A DNA stretch of 64,000 bases from Anaeramoeba flamelloides. Taxonomy: Eukaryota > Metamonada > Anaeramoebidae. A model generated the notes under the pieces. The model was not told the DNA's origin, did not search any database, and saw nothing but the letters and a program-made list of their open reading frames with translations. Each line of letters starts with the position of its first letter. Position 1 is the first letter of the stretch. Positions 1-13,600 of this stretch are shown here, piece after piece. Location: positions 1,550,001-1,614,000 of the forward strand of contig JANTQA010000033.1 of assembly GCA_027625915.1 (NCBI GenBank), written 5' to 3'. A program made the translations under genes and the position numbers.

Positions 1-1
1 T

Positions 2-280
2 CTAGTTCCTAAGGACAAAATGATATCAGAAGAAAATCTTTTAAACCTTTTCTCCTTTAATTTTATTTTCAATTTAAAATTTGAACTTTTTAAAAAAACC
101 TTCAAAAAAAAAAAAAAAATCAATATTGATCAGTTGTTGGGTTGGAAGGGCTTTTTTTTCAGTGATTTAAGGAACCAAACTAAAGAGAAAAATCTACAAC
201 TTCATGATGTTTTTTTTCAATCCAAAAAAATTTGTAAAAAATACCATTTAATAAAGATACAAATTGTTTTTAAACAATAG
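2..280 (+). CDS. possible partial ORF at left edge, unknown
   Basis: A reading frame is open from the left edge of the window to a TAA at 278-280, with an ATG at 20. The product (about 90 residues) is Lys/Phe-rich, with a more protein-like second half around the segment INIDQLLGWKGFFF. It matches no family I recognise. It could be the last exon of a gene starting left of the window, a decayed element, or chance in AT-rich DNA. Codon use is no better than its surroundings, so support is weak. Confidence 0.25.
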   Translation, partial: LVPKDKMISEENLLNLFSFNFIFNLKFELFKKTFKKKKKINIDQLLGWKGFFFSDLRNQTKEKNLQLHDVFFQSKKICKKYHLIKIQIVFKQ

Positions 281-1756
281 AATCTAATAAATTTTTTGTT
301 TCAAATTTTAAATAATTATTAATCATACTTTTACCATCTTTTAATGAGAATTGCATACTTTTATTTATTGAATAGTATTTTTTTGTTTTATTATTAATTT
401 ATTTGAAAAACTTTCTACAAAAAAAGAAAAAGTTTATCATTTTTTCTCTTTACACCCAATATTATTTTTTATTAAACGACAAATTTCAAAAATAATCAAA
501 TTGAATGTTGATTAGATTTTCAAAAGAGAACGTTACTCGATTAATTATCTGTAAAATAAAACCCAATGATTAATAATTGAATAATAGTGATAGTAAATAT
601 TTTATTTGAGTTAGTCTGTTATATAACCCCCTTTAACACAAACAGTTCTTATTTCGGAAACAACCCTTTCATTAACACTCGAGAAAACAAAAGAAGAACA
701 AAAAAAAAACAGAATTAACGTTGTTTTGTAACTCATCTTCTTATTTGGATCACTTTACTTTTAACAAATTATCTTGATTTTACTTACAGATAAAAAGAAG
801 AAAAAAAAAATACAAAATATATCTTAACAACAACATTTAATCATAAGATCATCTCATTTAGATTGATGATTATTGTTGAACCGGACTCAATCTATTCTAC
901 AAAACCTTTAAAGTCTTACTTAATAAATGTATCAAAGAATAAAACCTTAGACGCTTGGAAAAAACAATTATAAATACCCCCTTTCTGAAGAGAAATTATT
1001 TGAATATGAAATTTTTTTTTTCAAACTAAAATTTTATTGAAGTTATTTGGAAATTACACACTTTATTCCGAAAGATCCAAAATTGATTTTTTTTTATTTA
1101 TAAAAATAATTTAAATTTTTGTATCATTTTTTGAATAAGACCAAGCAATTTGTTTAAACAATGAAGTAAATAAGACAAAGAATTATTATGTAATTTTATC
1201 ATTTTTTTGAAAACAATAAAAAAAACTTTTCAAACATGCCAACAATATCAATTTTTTTTACTGAAAAGATTTGAATTTGATTGAGTAATTCCAATTAAAA
1301 TCATAACGATTTTTGATTTATTTATCCAACTAAATTTTGTTTTTTTTATTTATTTTGAGAAATGAATAGAAATATGTTCATTTTAAAACACCTTAATTAC
1401 AAAATACAAAATTTTCTTTGACAATCAATACTTGTAAACATAAAACTACAAATATTTAAACCAATTTTCAAGAATTAACTGAATTTGTAATATAAAAATA
1501 GGTTTCCTTTTTTTATTTTATATTGTAAAACATGTAAAAATTTTGGAATTAAAAAAATATATTTATAATTGAATAGTTGGTTAATATATAATGATAACTT
1601 ATCCATTTCATCAACCAAAACACAAATCACAAAAAAAAAAATTTGAAGGATCTCAGCAGTTTTCTTTTGTTTATCAAAAAAACTAGTGTCTAAATACTCT
1701 TACAATGCAATAATTGTTTAACTTTTTTCTCAAAAAGTTTATAAAGGCTTGGTATC
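281..1756. other. AT-rich intergenic DNA, no gene seen
   Basis: Homopolymer-rich sequence without a reading frame of convincing composition on either strand. Nothing recognisable except short A and T runs. It borders the TTAA element that starts at 1761. Confidence 0.6.
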
Positions 1757-1760
1757 TTAA

Positions 1761-2515
1761 GGGATTAATGTCTACTAGGGAAAAACACAAGATCAAAGCA
1801 AGTTGTTATTGGCTGTAAACCACATTAATGAACCATCTTTCCAATGCATCTAAAAAATCCATTAGTCAAGCAGTAATATTTATTTATCATCAATTAAAAA
1901 TGATCTATGGTATTAGTAAAAAAACCCAACAATTTCAGAAAAAAATCTGCATTTCACCACAAATTTAAAGGTCAAATTACCACTATGAAGAATCCTAAGT
2001 TAAAAAATATCCATCTTAAATTTGTGAAGAAATGTAAATTAATAGCTAAAAAATTCCTTTTTTTTAAAAAATTAAATAATTAATGAATAATTTTTTTCGA
2101 TAATTATTTCTGAAATATTGAAAATATTTTGATGTTACAATTAACTTGATAAAAAGGAAACTAAAAACTAATCATTTTCTGGGGTTTTTAGGTTGATGAT
2201 TATTTAATTAATCTTTGAAATTAAAAAATTATAAAAATAGTTACTTTTTGAAGTTCTAAATCTAAATTATGAAATACCAGAATACTGTATTTTGGAGTTT
2301 CTATTTTTAGATTTGGAAAAGAAATTATAAAAAAATTTCCAAAATGAAAAAATTTCTAATTGATCCATTCGTAAAAAATATAATTTATTGTACAATAAGA
2401 TTTATAATAGATTTTTTAGAGTCACAGAAACTATTTGAGCAATGTGCGCTAATATCATTTACACCCAATTACAACATACTTTGATTATAGATAAATCTAT
2501 GGTGATGCTATTCCA
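1761..2515 (+). mobile_element. TTAA-flanked TIR element, copy A (non-autonomous DNA transposon)
   Basis: About 755 bp bounded on both sides by TTAA (1757-1760 and 2516-2519). The left end begins GGGATTAATGTCTAC and the right end, read inward on the minus strand, TGGAATAGCATCACC. The ends are imperfect inverted repeats that stay alignable for about 150-200 bp, sharing motifs such as CTAAAAAATC and AATTAAAAAT. The whole element aligns in reverse orientation to 18539-19289, and its left half aligns to 41991-42970. It has no coding capacity, so it looks like a MITE mobilised in trans. The TTAA target suggests a piggyBac- or Sola3-like transposase, but the terminal GGG is not the usual piggyBac CCC, so the superfamily is open. 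Confidence 0.75.
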
Positions 2516-2774
2516 TTAATCAATTCAATTATTGTTGAAGAAAATAATTAAAAAATCAAAAAATTAAAAACAAAAAGAAAATTAAAATAAAATAATAATA
2601 ATATTTCTTTCATTAATTCAATATAAATATTTTATAAAATTTAAAAAAAAAAAATAAATAAGAATAGCAACAAATATTTAATTAAATAAAAAGCAAAAGC
2701 ACAAAGCAAAATGAAAAAAAAAAAAAAAAAAAAAATCGAAAGTGGAAAATAAAACAAAACTCTTAAATTGAAAA

Positions 2775-4340
2775 TTAATTTTCAAAATAATTAAATTGAA
2801 ATAATTTTTCCCAATCTTCTTTATGATAAGCGTTTACTTCACAATCCTGAGAAAAAACGATGTTGATATCGGTATCGTTAGTAATTCTTGTAGCTCTTTC
2901 GTTATTACTTTCCTGCAATACCAATTCAATACCATCTATTGAATTTATTTTAAATTTCTTTATTGCTGCTTGCTTGAAATCTCTTACGGAAATGAATTTT
3001 TTGGTGGGGAATTTGGTTGAAGCTTGCAGTGAATTTTCATGTATGGAGTTTGGAGGGAAGTAATTGACTTTCACGAGCGACAAAACCTTTTTTTGAACAT
3101 TGTATCTAATTTTGGAACGGTTTTTCAACTCCTCTTTGTAAGAAATGTAGTTTTCCCAGGCCTCCTTCATTTTCTTTTTCCCCTTGCCGATCCCATAGAG
3201 GTCTATTGGCGTCTTTTGCTCGTGGTTGGGTGTATGAGGGTTTGCACCCTTTTTGATAAAGTATAGGGCCAATCTGAGATTTTTATTTTTATTTTTGTTT
3301 GTGATAATATAATGGAGAGCGGTTTGGCCAAAGGAGTCTCTGATGTTAACATTGGCGCCCATTTCCACAAGGAATCTTGACAATTTGTCCTTTTTTTTCA
3401 TCACTGCTTGGTGCAGCAATGTTCTTTGGAATTCTCCATTCCGTGAGTCTATTCCAGAATTGTTGTTTAAAAAATTGAAAACAATCTCAATTGCCCTTGA
3501 TCCCTCTTCAATGTCGGCAGTCAAAAACAGCGGGAATTCATTATTATTATTTTTAATTAAAGGATCTGCCTTTTTGCTAAACAAATATTTGACGGAATTC
3601 AAATCTGCATTGATCGTGGCTATATGCAAAGCAGTGTTTCCCGAATTATTTTGGTCGTTGATATTCACATTTTGATATTTCAAAACAAAATCAATTAATT
3701 TTATTTTCTTGGAGCTCGTTGCTGTGTGGATAGGATAAACGCCTAACTTTGTTGGCCTGAATAATTCAATATCATTGGGATCAACAATTTGCTTAAAAAA
3801 TTCAATAATGCCCAGATTGCCAAGCTGCAAGGCATAATGGATAGCATTCACGTTATTTTCGTCATAATGATTGATTTTGATTTTATTTTTAATTAATAAT
3901 TGAATGCAATCTATTGAATTTGCCTTAATCGCGTCAAATAAGGTGGTTCGATTATAGCTATCTACCTGATTGATTTTGCATTTGCCAGTCTTTAACAAAA
4001 TTTCTAAAATGTTGCCATTGCCTGTTTCAGAACAAATATGCAAGCTGGTTTTACCTTCGCTGCCAGTGGAAGTGGGATCTGAATTATTGTTTAATAATAA
4101 TTTGACAATTTCAATATTTTGTTTTTTGATTGCAATGTTTAATGGCGTTAGATCAAATTTATTTTTCAATTCAGTATTTATTCCTATTTTTAATAAATAT
4201 TTGATCACTTCAATGTTTTCCTTTAATACTGCAAAATGTAAAGCAGAATTTTTGCTTTGCTCTTCTTGTAAATTGATATCTAATTTTTCTTTAATAAATA
4301 TTTTTTCATTTTCATTCTCATTTTCATTATTATCATTTCC

Positions 4341-4383
<43 letters not shown>

Positions 4384-7300
4384 TCTTGTTTATTATTTAT
4401 ATTTTTATTATTTTGAGATTTATTATATAAAAATTTTAGTATTTCCAATTGAGATTTTTTTGCAGCATATACAAATGAATTAATATTTTGTAAACTTTGG
4501 TGCTTTAGATTTAAATCAATTGAATCAAATGTAGATAAAATTTCCAAAGTATTTAATTGACCTAAATGCACTGCTAACAAAATTGGTGTTAATTTGTTAA
4601 CATTGGGCAATTTATAAAAAAAATGGAAATATTCCAAAATTAATTTAATAATTTCATCTTTACATTTATTCTTAATCACAAAATGTAAAATGCTATCTCC
4701 ATCTTTGTTCACCTTCATTGCAGCCTTTTTATCCAATTGGAAGATCATTTTTGTTAATTCGAGATCTTCCATCGATAATGGATGGAATATTTCATCAATT
4801 TCTAAAAAGGTTCGTACTTCTTTACTTTGAGAAACTTCCAAATCGGATAGGATTTCTTTCATAAATGCATCAATAAACATCAATGCCTCGAACTGTTGAT
4901 CATTAATCATTAAATTTAACATGCTTTGCTCAGTTTTATTTTGATTTTTTTTATTTTTTGATTCCGTTTTTGCTTCCTTTTTGACTAATTTTTTCCTTAA
5001 GATCGGGAAAATAATTGTTGGGAAGTTGGTGCTCAGCTTTTGTCTAAATTCAACCAAATCTTGGAACGTCTTTTTAATGTTCCACATCGAATTTAAACAC
5101 CGGACATCAAAACTATAAACACCAGGTTCCATATCGCTTCCATGGAAAATTACTGCATAGGACCATGGATATTTTTCAGAGACAGAATTGACTCGGATTA
5201 ATTTCTGGATTTGTAATCTTGATTTCATCAAATTAATCATCTTGACCCAATTTTCTTTTTCTAATTCTGAATTTGGGAAAACATCAATATGATGCGTACC
5301 ATCTAAAATCCTAAAACTATATTGTTCCTTTTCTTGAGATAAAATGTTATTGGCACTTGATCCACTTGATATATTCAAGATACTTAAAGGTATGGACCTT
5401 TCTAATTGTCGTTTTTTGATTTTTTCTTCCAAATCTTGCTTCTTGTTTCGTTCCAATTTGATATAATGCAAAAATGTTTGTGTTAAAGTAAAATAAACTG
5501 GATTCTTGCGAGATACTAACCCCGTTTTGGAATCTAAAGTTCCTGCCTTTAATGGCTTGCCTGAAAATTTTACTCCAAATTTCGTACTCGAAGGTGGTCT
5601 TCCACTTGACATTTCTAATTCATTATTTGTATTAAACCAATAAACTCCCAAATCTTGTTTAATTAAATCTAATACACCCTATTATTATTATTTTGTTTAT
5701 TTATTTATTGTATTGTTTATTTATTGTATTGTTTATTTATTGTATTGTTTATTTATTTGTTTGTTTATTTAATAATAGTTAATTAGAGATAAAAAAAAAC
5801 AATAAAAAAAAAAAAATAACAGCAATTATTATCATTAACAATTGAATATTCAATTATTGTTTTTTTTTTTTTTTTTTGTTTTTTATTTTAATAGATTTTT
5901 AAAGATGATGCCCAACACATTTTTTTACATTAGAATTGACACAAATTTTGTTTCATTAAATCAATGAAATAGTAATTCTTTTGAGTTTAATAAAGAGAGA
6001 AATTGATCGAAGAAATATCTCCTAAGAAATGATTTTTTTATATGTTTAATTTCTCTTTTTTTTTTTCATATTCTTTCTTTCGAAAAAAAATTTAAATCTA
6101 ATTCATATTTTTTGTACATTTAAAAGAAAATTATTTTTCAGTTTTGCTTGTATAACATGAAAAATTATTTAACTAAGTAATTTTAAACAATAGTGCCCAG
6201 ATCCAAAAAGAACCATTAACAGTTTTTACATTTTGTTTTAATTAAAAGTAATTCAATTCTTTAATAAAAAAAAAAGAAAATGAAAGAGAAAAAAAATGTT
6301 TCTGTTTTAATAATAAGAATCTGGAACTACAAACATAAAATTATTTAGAAAAATTTATGAAAATTATGGAGAATAAAATCAATAAGAAGTTTTTTGAAAG
6401 GCTTAGTATCCTATAAGTATCCATCAAAAAATAAATTTATTTATTTTTGTTTCATTAATTATAATGAAAATTCCAAATGCAATTTGAAAATTTTCAAATT
6501 TAGTTTTTATTCTTGTAGACTTTTTATTTTAATTCAGATTTTGAGAAACAAAAAATAATAAATTCATTAAAAGACAGTTAGATATTAAGTGAATTTTTAA
6601 ATATCTTATTTCTTTGTAAGATGAAATTTAAGAGTAATAAAATAATTTAATATAGCTGTTTTAAAAAAGTGAGTACTAAAAGTTGGAAAAAGAATGTTTC
6701 CCCAAACTGTTTATTTTACTATTTTTTTCATAGTTTAGGTGATCTTTTTGAAGCGGTTTGGATGATCTTATTTATAACTTTGTGTATTTACTTTTTTAAA
6801 ATTGCTTTATTAGCTTTAAACTCAAAATTTTTAGTTTAATAGAATTTTTAACAAGAAAATATTAGAGTTTAATTTTTTTTTTTGAATGGTTTTTAAAATT
6901 ATTTGATATATAATTCATTCAACAAATATTTTTTAAACAAAGTAAAAAATTTTCTTTTTTTTTAAAAAACAAAAACAAATTAAACTTTATTGTTTTTATT
7001 GAATTAATTATTTTTCAATAATTGTTATTCAATTTGATTGTTTTCATTCTGATAAAAAAAGAATATATTTCAGAAAAAAATAAAAAAATTCTGAATTCTT
7101 GCTCTTTGGTTTAGATTGTATTCAATTTCTAACATTATAAATTGCAATTTTAGAACAAGATCATCAATATGTTTTGTAATGCTTTTATTTATTTCTATTT
7201 TTGATGATAATAATAAAGTAACCATTTAAATTTTTAATGATACTTATCTTTGATTATTCTATAATCATTTGATAAATTAAAAATTAATATTTAATTTCAT

Positions 7301-8448
7301 AACAATAATGATTCAATAGAAATGAAAGTTTCGATTTTAAATCAAAATTGTATTGTTAATTTGATATCAAATCTGTTAAAAGTTAGATTTAGCATTATAA
7401 TTTTTTTTCATCTTATAAGAATGAAAATTTTCGTTATTCAAAACAAAATTCATATATATATATTTATATAAACCATTTTCCAGTCAAAGGCGCCCAGTTA
7501 TAATGGGCTAAATACATGTGTTTAAAGGGTTTGCATGGATATATGAAGAAAAAATTTATTGGAAATTTTCCAAAATTGAAATCATTTTTGCAAATTTTTG
7601 TTTTTTTTTTTTTCGATTTTTTTTATACTTAATTCATTTGCAAAAATTTTTTATTGCAAGATCAATAGTTACTTGGTAAAAACGTGTTATTCTAATGTTA
7701 TTGAAACCATTGAAATAATTGTAGAGAAATTATATTGATTTCTATTGGAATTTTATTCAATCTTTGATCTTGATATTTGAATAATAAATGTGAAAAATTT
7801 TCCCTTCATTTTCATTTCCTTGTGAAAATAGAGACCACAAATCCTAACCTACTTCGTTTAGGGACTTGATTTCTAAAAGAAAAGTATGAAAAATGAAGTG
7901 AAAATTGTTTCCTATTTATTATTCAAATATCAGTCGGGGATCAAAACATTCATTTTTGTTTTTCTCAATTTTTTTGAATTGCCCTAAGAATTTGAGTTTT
8001 TCAATTTTTAAGAAAATTTATTGATTAATTAGTTTTATTTCAGACGGATACCAACAATTCTTTGATGTGTATTATTCTGCTTATTTCTTATTTGTTCTTC
8101 AAAGGTCAATTATATAAAATAATTGATATTTGAAAAAAATGTTTTTTTTTGGATACCCCTTGACAGAAACAAAGTTTATATAATAAATAAATGAAAATGT
8201 TATTAGTTTTATTAAGAATATATATAATTATTTTCTTACTTTATCTTTAGCCAAAAGAAATTGTTTCATTGATTCCAAATCTTTAAGTAACGTTAATGCT
8301 TCAGATTGGTTATTTGAATTAATTCCTCCCATTTTTTTTAAAATTGGTTTTTCGATATCACTTAAATTTTCATAGGTATAATTTGCTTCTGGTAATCGAT
8401 AATGCTATTGAAATATGAATTTTTTATTTTTTTTTTTTATTTTTTTAT

Positions 8449-8479
<31 letters not shown>

Positions 8480-8996
8480 AATCAGAATAAATCAAAAAAT
8501 AGAAATTATTTTTAATGATTAGTTAATAAAATTGAAAAATAATAAGGATAATATTAAAATTGTATTTACTTCCTTCATCCAAGGGATGGAAAAATTAAAA
8601 AAATCTATAATTTGAGTTTCAACCACTCTTTTAATTTGCGCTAAATGTTTATTAAAATTTGAACCCTTATCTTCCATTTCAAGTTTTATAATTTCTAAAA
8701 TTCCAATATTTTTTTGAATCTTATCTAATTGTCCCTGTGTTTCCATAAAAAATCCTTCCATTGTCAAATATTTCGTATTTGATTCCACAATATAATCCAT
8801 AATGTTTCTATTGAATAATTGAAATTCTACTTTGCTTGTATTAAATTTATATTTTTCTGGAAAACTATAATTAATTTCTTTTTCATTTAAATTACTTTTC
8901 TGAACTGATTTAATTCCTTCAAAATTTTCAATTGTTTTTTTATTGTTAGTGTTGTTGGTGTTGATGGTGTTGATGGCGGTGGTAGTGTTGTTGTTG

Positions 8997-9028
<32 letters not shown>

Positions 9029-9557
9029 GTTGGTGTTGGTGGTGGTGTTGGTATTAGTGTTAGTGCTTGTGTCAATGTTGTTATTTGTTTGATCCTCATT
9101 ATCTTCTTTATTATTGTCTTTTTTTTCATTATTATTATTTTTTGGTGATTGCTCTTTATCGGATTTTTGTGAATTTTTGCTATTTGATTTTTTAAAACGA
9201 GCTAATCCAGTAATTTTTTGTTTTTGTTTCTAGATTAAAAATAAAATAAATATTATTTCATAAATATTGAAATAAAAAAAAATAAAATATTAAAATTAAT
9301 GAAAAATAATTAAAATTTAAGAAAAAAATGTTTTTGGTCAAAAATTTTTAATTAAGGAATTGAATTAGTATTAAGATTTTTTTTTTCTTTTTATTAATTA
9401 TATTTTATTTTTATTTTTCTTTTTTATAATAATAATGTTTTTTTTGTAAACTTATTTGAATTCGATGGATGTATATTAATAATTAGATTACTTTTAAATT
9501 TAATCAATTTTTAATTATTATTTTTTTTATTTTTAAAAAGGAGAATTAATTAAAGAT

Positions 9558-9594
<37 letters not shown>

Positions 9595-10183
9595 GATATC
9601 ATGTATAATTTTTCATGTGATTTTAATTAATAAAATTAAAAAAAATTCTTTTTGTTTTTTTTTTTTCATGTTAATTGGAATTATAAAATATAGAAACAAT
9701 AACTTACATTATTTTGATCAATTGAAGAATCATTTTTAGTATCTGAAGAAGAATTTTTACGAGAATTTGTTTTTGTGTCTGAGTTTTTATCATTTGAAGA
9801 ATCAATTTTATTATTGTTTAAAGATTTATTAATAAGGCTTTGATCTTTTTTAGGCTGCTTTGAGATTTTTGGTAATGGTTTTGGTGGATTTTTGTTTTTT
9901 TTGCTTACAATCTGTTTGTTAGAAGGAGTTTTTTTTTCAGGTTGTGATATTGGTTCAATTGCAGTTGCTTCATTATTTTCTATTTGTTTTTTTTTTTTGT
10001 TTTTGTTTTTTTTCTTTTTCTTTTTACTGGTTTTTGGTGTTTCTCCGTCTTGATCTATTTTCTTTTTCTTCTTTTTCTTTTTCTTTTTTTTTCCTTTCTT
10101 TTTTCCTTTTGGTGTTTTTTCACCTTCTTCATCATCTTCATTTTTTTTATCATTATTTTTTGTTTCTTCGTCATTTTGATCTT

Positions 10184-10246
<63 letters not shown>

Positions 10247-10601
10247 CGACGTCAGGTGTTTCTCCGTCTTGATCTATTTTCTTTTTCTTCTTTTTCTTCT
10301 TCTTTTTGCTTTTTGGTGTTTTTTCACCATCAACGTCTTCTTCATTTTCATCATTATTATTAGTTTCTTCATCATTTTCATCGATGTTTTTATTATTTTT
10401 TTTCTTATTCTTTTTATTTTTATTTTTTTTATTTTTTTTTTTATTTTTTTTTTTTTCAACGTCTGGTGTTTCTCCGTCTTGATCTATTTTCTTTTTCTTC
10501 TTTTTCTTTTTCTTTTTTTTTCCTTTCTTTTTTCCTTTTGGTGTTTTTTTCACCTTCTTCATCATCTTCATTTTTTTTATCATTATTTTTTGTTTCTTCG
10601 T

Positions 10602-10633
<32 letters not shown>

Positions 10634-13600
10634 CTTTTTATTTTTCTTTTTCTTTTTAGTCTCAACATCAGGTGTTTCTCCATCTTGATCTCCTTTTTTT
10701 TTTTTCTTTTTCTTATTTTTTTTCTTATTTTTTTTTTGATTAGTTTCTAAAACTGGTGGTTCTTGTTTTTTGTTATTATTGATTTCGGATTTGATTTCTT
10801 CATCTTTTTCATCTTTTTCTTCTTCCTTTACATCTTCTTTTTCTTCTTTTTTAACCTTATCTTCCTTTTCAACCTGTTCAATGCTATCTTCTTTTTCTTT
10901 TATTTCTTGTTTTTCTTCTGTTTCTTCATGTTCAATATTATCAACTGTTTCTGGTTTTTGCTTTGTTTCTTGTTTGTCTTGTTTTTCATCTTTTATTTCT
11001 TCATTTTTTTTTATTTCTTTATTTGATTTTTCCTCTTCTTTTTCTTTTTTTCCAACTTCTTTATCTTTTTCTACCTTTTCATCTTGTTTTTCTCCTGTTT
11101 CTTGTTTTTCTTCCTGTTCAACACTATCAACTGTTTCTTGGTTTTGTTTTGTTTCTTGTTGGTCTTGCTTTTCATCTTTTATTTCCTTTATTTCTTTTTC
11201 GGTTTTCGATTCAGAAATGTTTGCTTTAGTTTTAAGATCATTTGTAATTTCTTTTTTCGAATTAATTTTTTTAATTTTGTTTTTTGATTTTGTTTTTTTG
11301 TTCTTTTTTTTATTCGTTTTAGACTTGGAACCTTTTTTTTTTTTCTTTGTTTTTAAATTCTTCTTCTTTTTTTTATTTTTTTTTTTCTTTTTCATTTTTT
11401 CTTTTTCTTCTTGAATATCAACACCAAAAAAATCCATTAACCCATCAGAACTAATAGAATCCATTTCTTCACTTTCAGAAGATGTTTCTTCAACTTCAGA
11501 TTCTTCACTAATACTTTTTGTTTCAAGATAAACTCTATCTTTATTTTTAACAAATAATTTAAATCCTTTGTCATGAATATTTTCTCTTAAAATATTAATT
11601 AAATAATCAGAATCCTTTAAAGAAATTGCAACTATGAAATGTTTATTTATTAGAATATATATATAAATAAAATTAAATTAAAAGAATTTAATTTAGAATA
11701 TGCAAAATATTATTTGAAGAGTTTAAAATAAAATTAAATTAAAAAATTGAATAATAAAAAAAAAAAAAAAAAAAAAAATCAAGTATAAAAAAGTTTTTAA
11801 AAAAACCGAGTATAAAAACGGTTTAAAATGATGGATATAAAAAAGTTTAATATTTTGAACCAAACAATAGAAAAACAATATTATTAATAAATCAAATAAT
11901 ATTGAAAGTGGCAAGTGAAATAACAAAATCCATTAATCATTTATTATATGAAAGTTTATAATTTCCAAATTGAAAAAGAATATTGTCATTCAATAAATAT
12001 ACATACTTGATAAAAATTACAATTAGTATCAGTTTGTGAATTATTTTTAAAAAGAAAAATTAGAAAAATTTCATTCTCAAAAAGGATAGTATATGAAATT
12101 TAATGGCAAAAATTCTCAAAAAAAATATACCACAATAATAGATGTTTTTAATAAAGTTCCGAAATTTTGAAAATGGGTGTATGTAACGTCTCAATGAATC
12201 ATTAATTAAATACATATCAAGAATTTTATTTTATTTTTTTTTTTTCATGAATTTGATCAATACTCTTTTTTTGCAAAAAAATAAATGGTAACTTTTAATT
12301 AAACTCTTCTGTTTGAAAGGAATCACCCTTTAAACACCCATTAATTATTTATTTTTGATTTTAAATTGGTTTAAGTTGTTTTATGAATTCCTTTTTTAAA
12401 TTTTTTGGTTTCAAGTTTGTTTCTTTTAAAATGATAAACAAAAGGAATTCAACCCAAAAAAAAAAATTGATATCTTTATTTTTTTTTTTTTTCTTTTCCG
12501 AAATTAGAGATCTAAGTTCCAATATTTTTCACAATAAACAGAATCAGGGTTTAACAAAGTTGGAAATGCCCTTGTTTCATCCATGCAAAACACCATCTTA
12601 AAAAAAAAAAGCCTTTTTAAAAATAAACAAAATCTGAAAAATAAAAAACTTGTACATTGAGGAATATGAAAGTTGTTTAAAGATGAGGTTATTTACGTAA
12701 TATAAAAAACTATAAAATTGATAACAAATCAAATTCCCTTTGAACTTATTCCCCATTTCAGAAAGAAACTTAACTTCCATTACCTTTCCAGCAAACAATC
12801 AGATCTAATTCACATGAAGATTAAAAAGACAAATAATAAAAGAACGTTTTTTACTCTTGAAGAACAATTATTGGTATCAAATTGAAAAAGTTTTGTGTTT
12901 TATTATTAATCCTTGTTTTAATGAATTATATAAAAAGAAAAAGAAGGGGAAAAAAGAAAAATCTTGAGTCTAAGAACTGTTCAGTATTGATATCTTTTTT
13001 CAGACTTTGGATTGAGAGAGATTTTTAACTTTTTCTATCAATAAATTTTAAGTAATCTAATTTTTGTTGAAAAAGTGCAAAACATTTTTTTAATTTGATT
13101 TTAGTCACTTTTATTTATTTTTTTGGGAAGCACTAAAAAGAAAAATAGCGATTACAGTGGTTAAAAATAATTTTTGAAGTGTCTTTTAAACAAAAAAAAT
13201 ATTGTCTGAAAATAAAATGATTCATGAAAATTTTGGTAAGTTTATAAAAAAAAAATTGAGTTTATTTTTCATTAAAAAGTGAATTTAATTGTGATTCCCC
13301 TTTATTAAGAAAGTCTCGCTGTGTGACAAATGGCTCAAAATTGAAGTAAATACTTCTTATTTAAATTCTTTCAACTATTGAATTTTAAGTGTTTTTAAAA
13401 CTTTTTTTGGCTTTGTGATCTTTTTGATTTTTTCATTTAAAAACAATCATCTATTTTTGGAATTTTTGTTAGGTAATTAATTTTGTACAATTTCTGTTCC
13501 GTAATTTGTGTCCTGTAAAAAGATTACCTAAAAATACTTGTAAACATGAAAATTAACAAAAGTAAATCTATTTTGGAATTTCTGTTTCGTAATTCATTTT

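Noticed and set aside
2860-4416. Plus-strand frames of 60-150 codons across the ankyrin exon
   Set aside because: Shadows of the PH-PX-ankyrin coding sequence on the other strand.
9557-9594. CRISPR-like or regulatory array
   Set aside because: A plain dinucleotide microsatellite. No array with unique spacers exists anywhere in the window.
9944-11414. Long Phe/Ser/Leu-rich plus-strand frames opposite the Lys-rich exon
   Set aside because: They are mirror images of poly-Lys/Glu codons in the real minus-strand exon and have no independent composition or start context.
12383-12601. 72-codon plus-strand ORF in intron 2 of the PH-PX-ankyrin gene
   Set aside because: Dominated by Phe and Lys from T/A runs; no splice or domain support.
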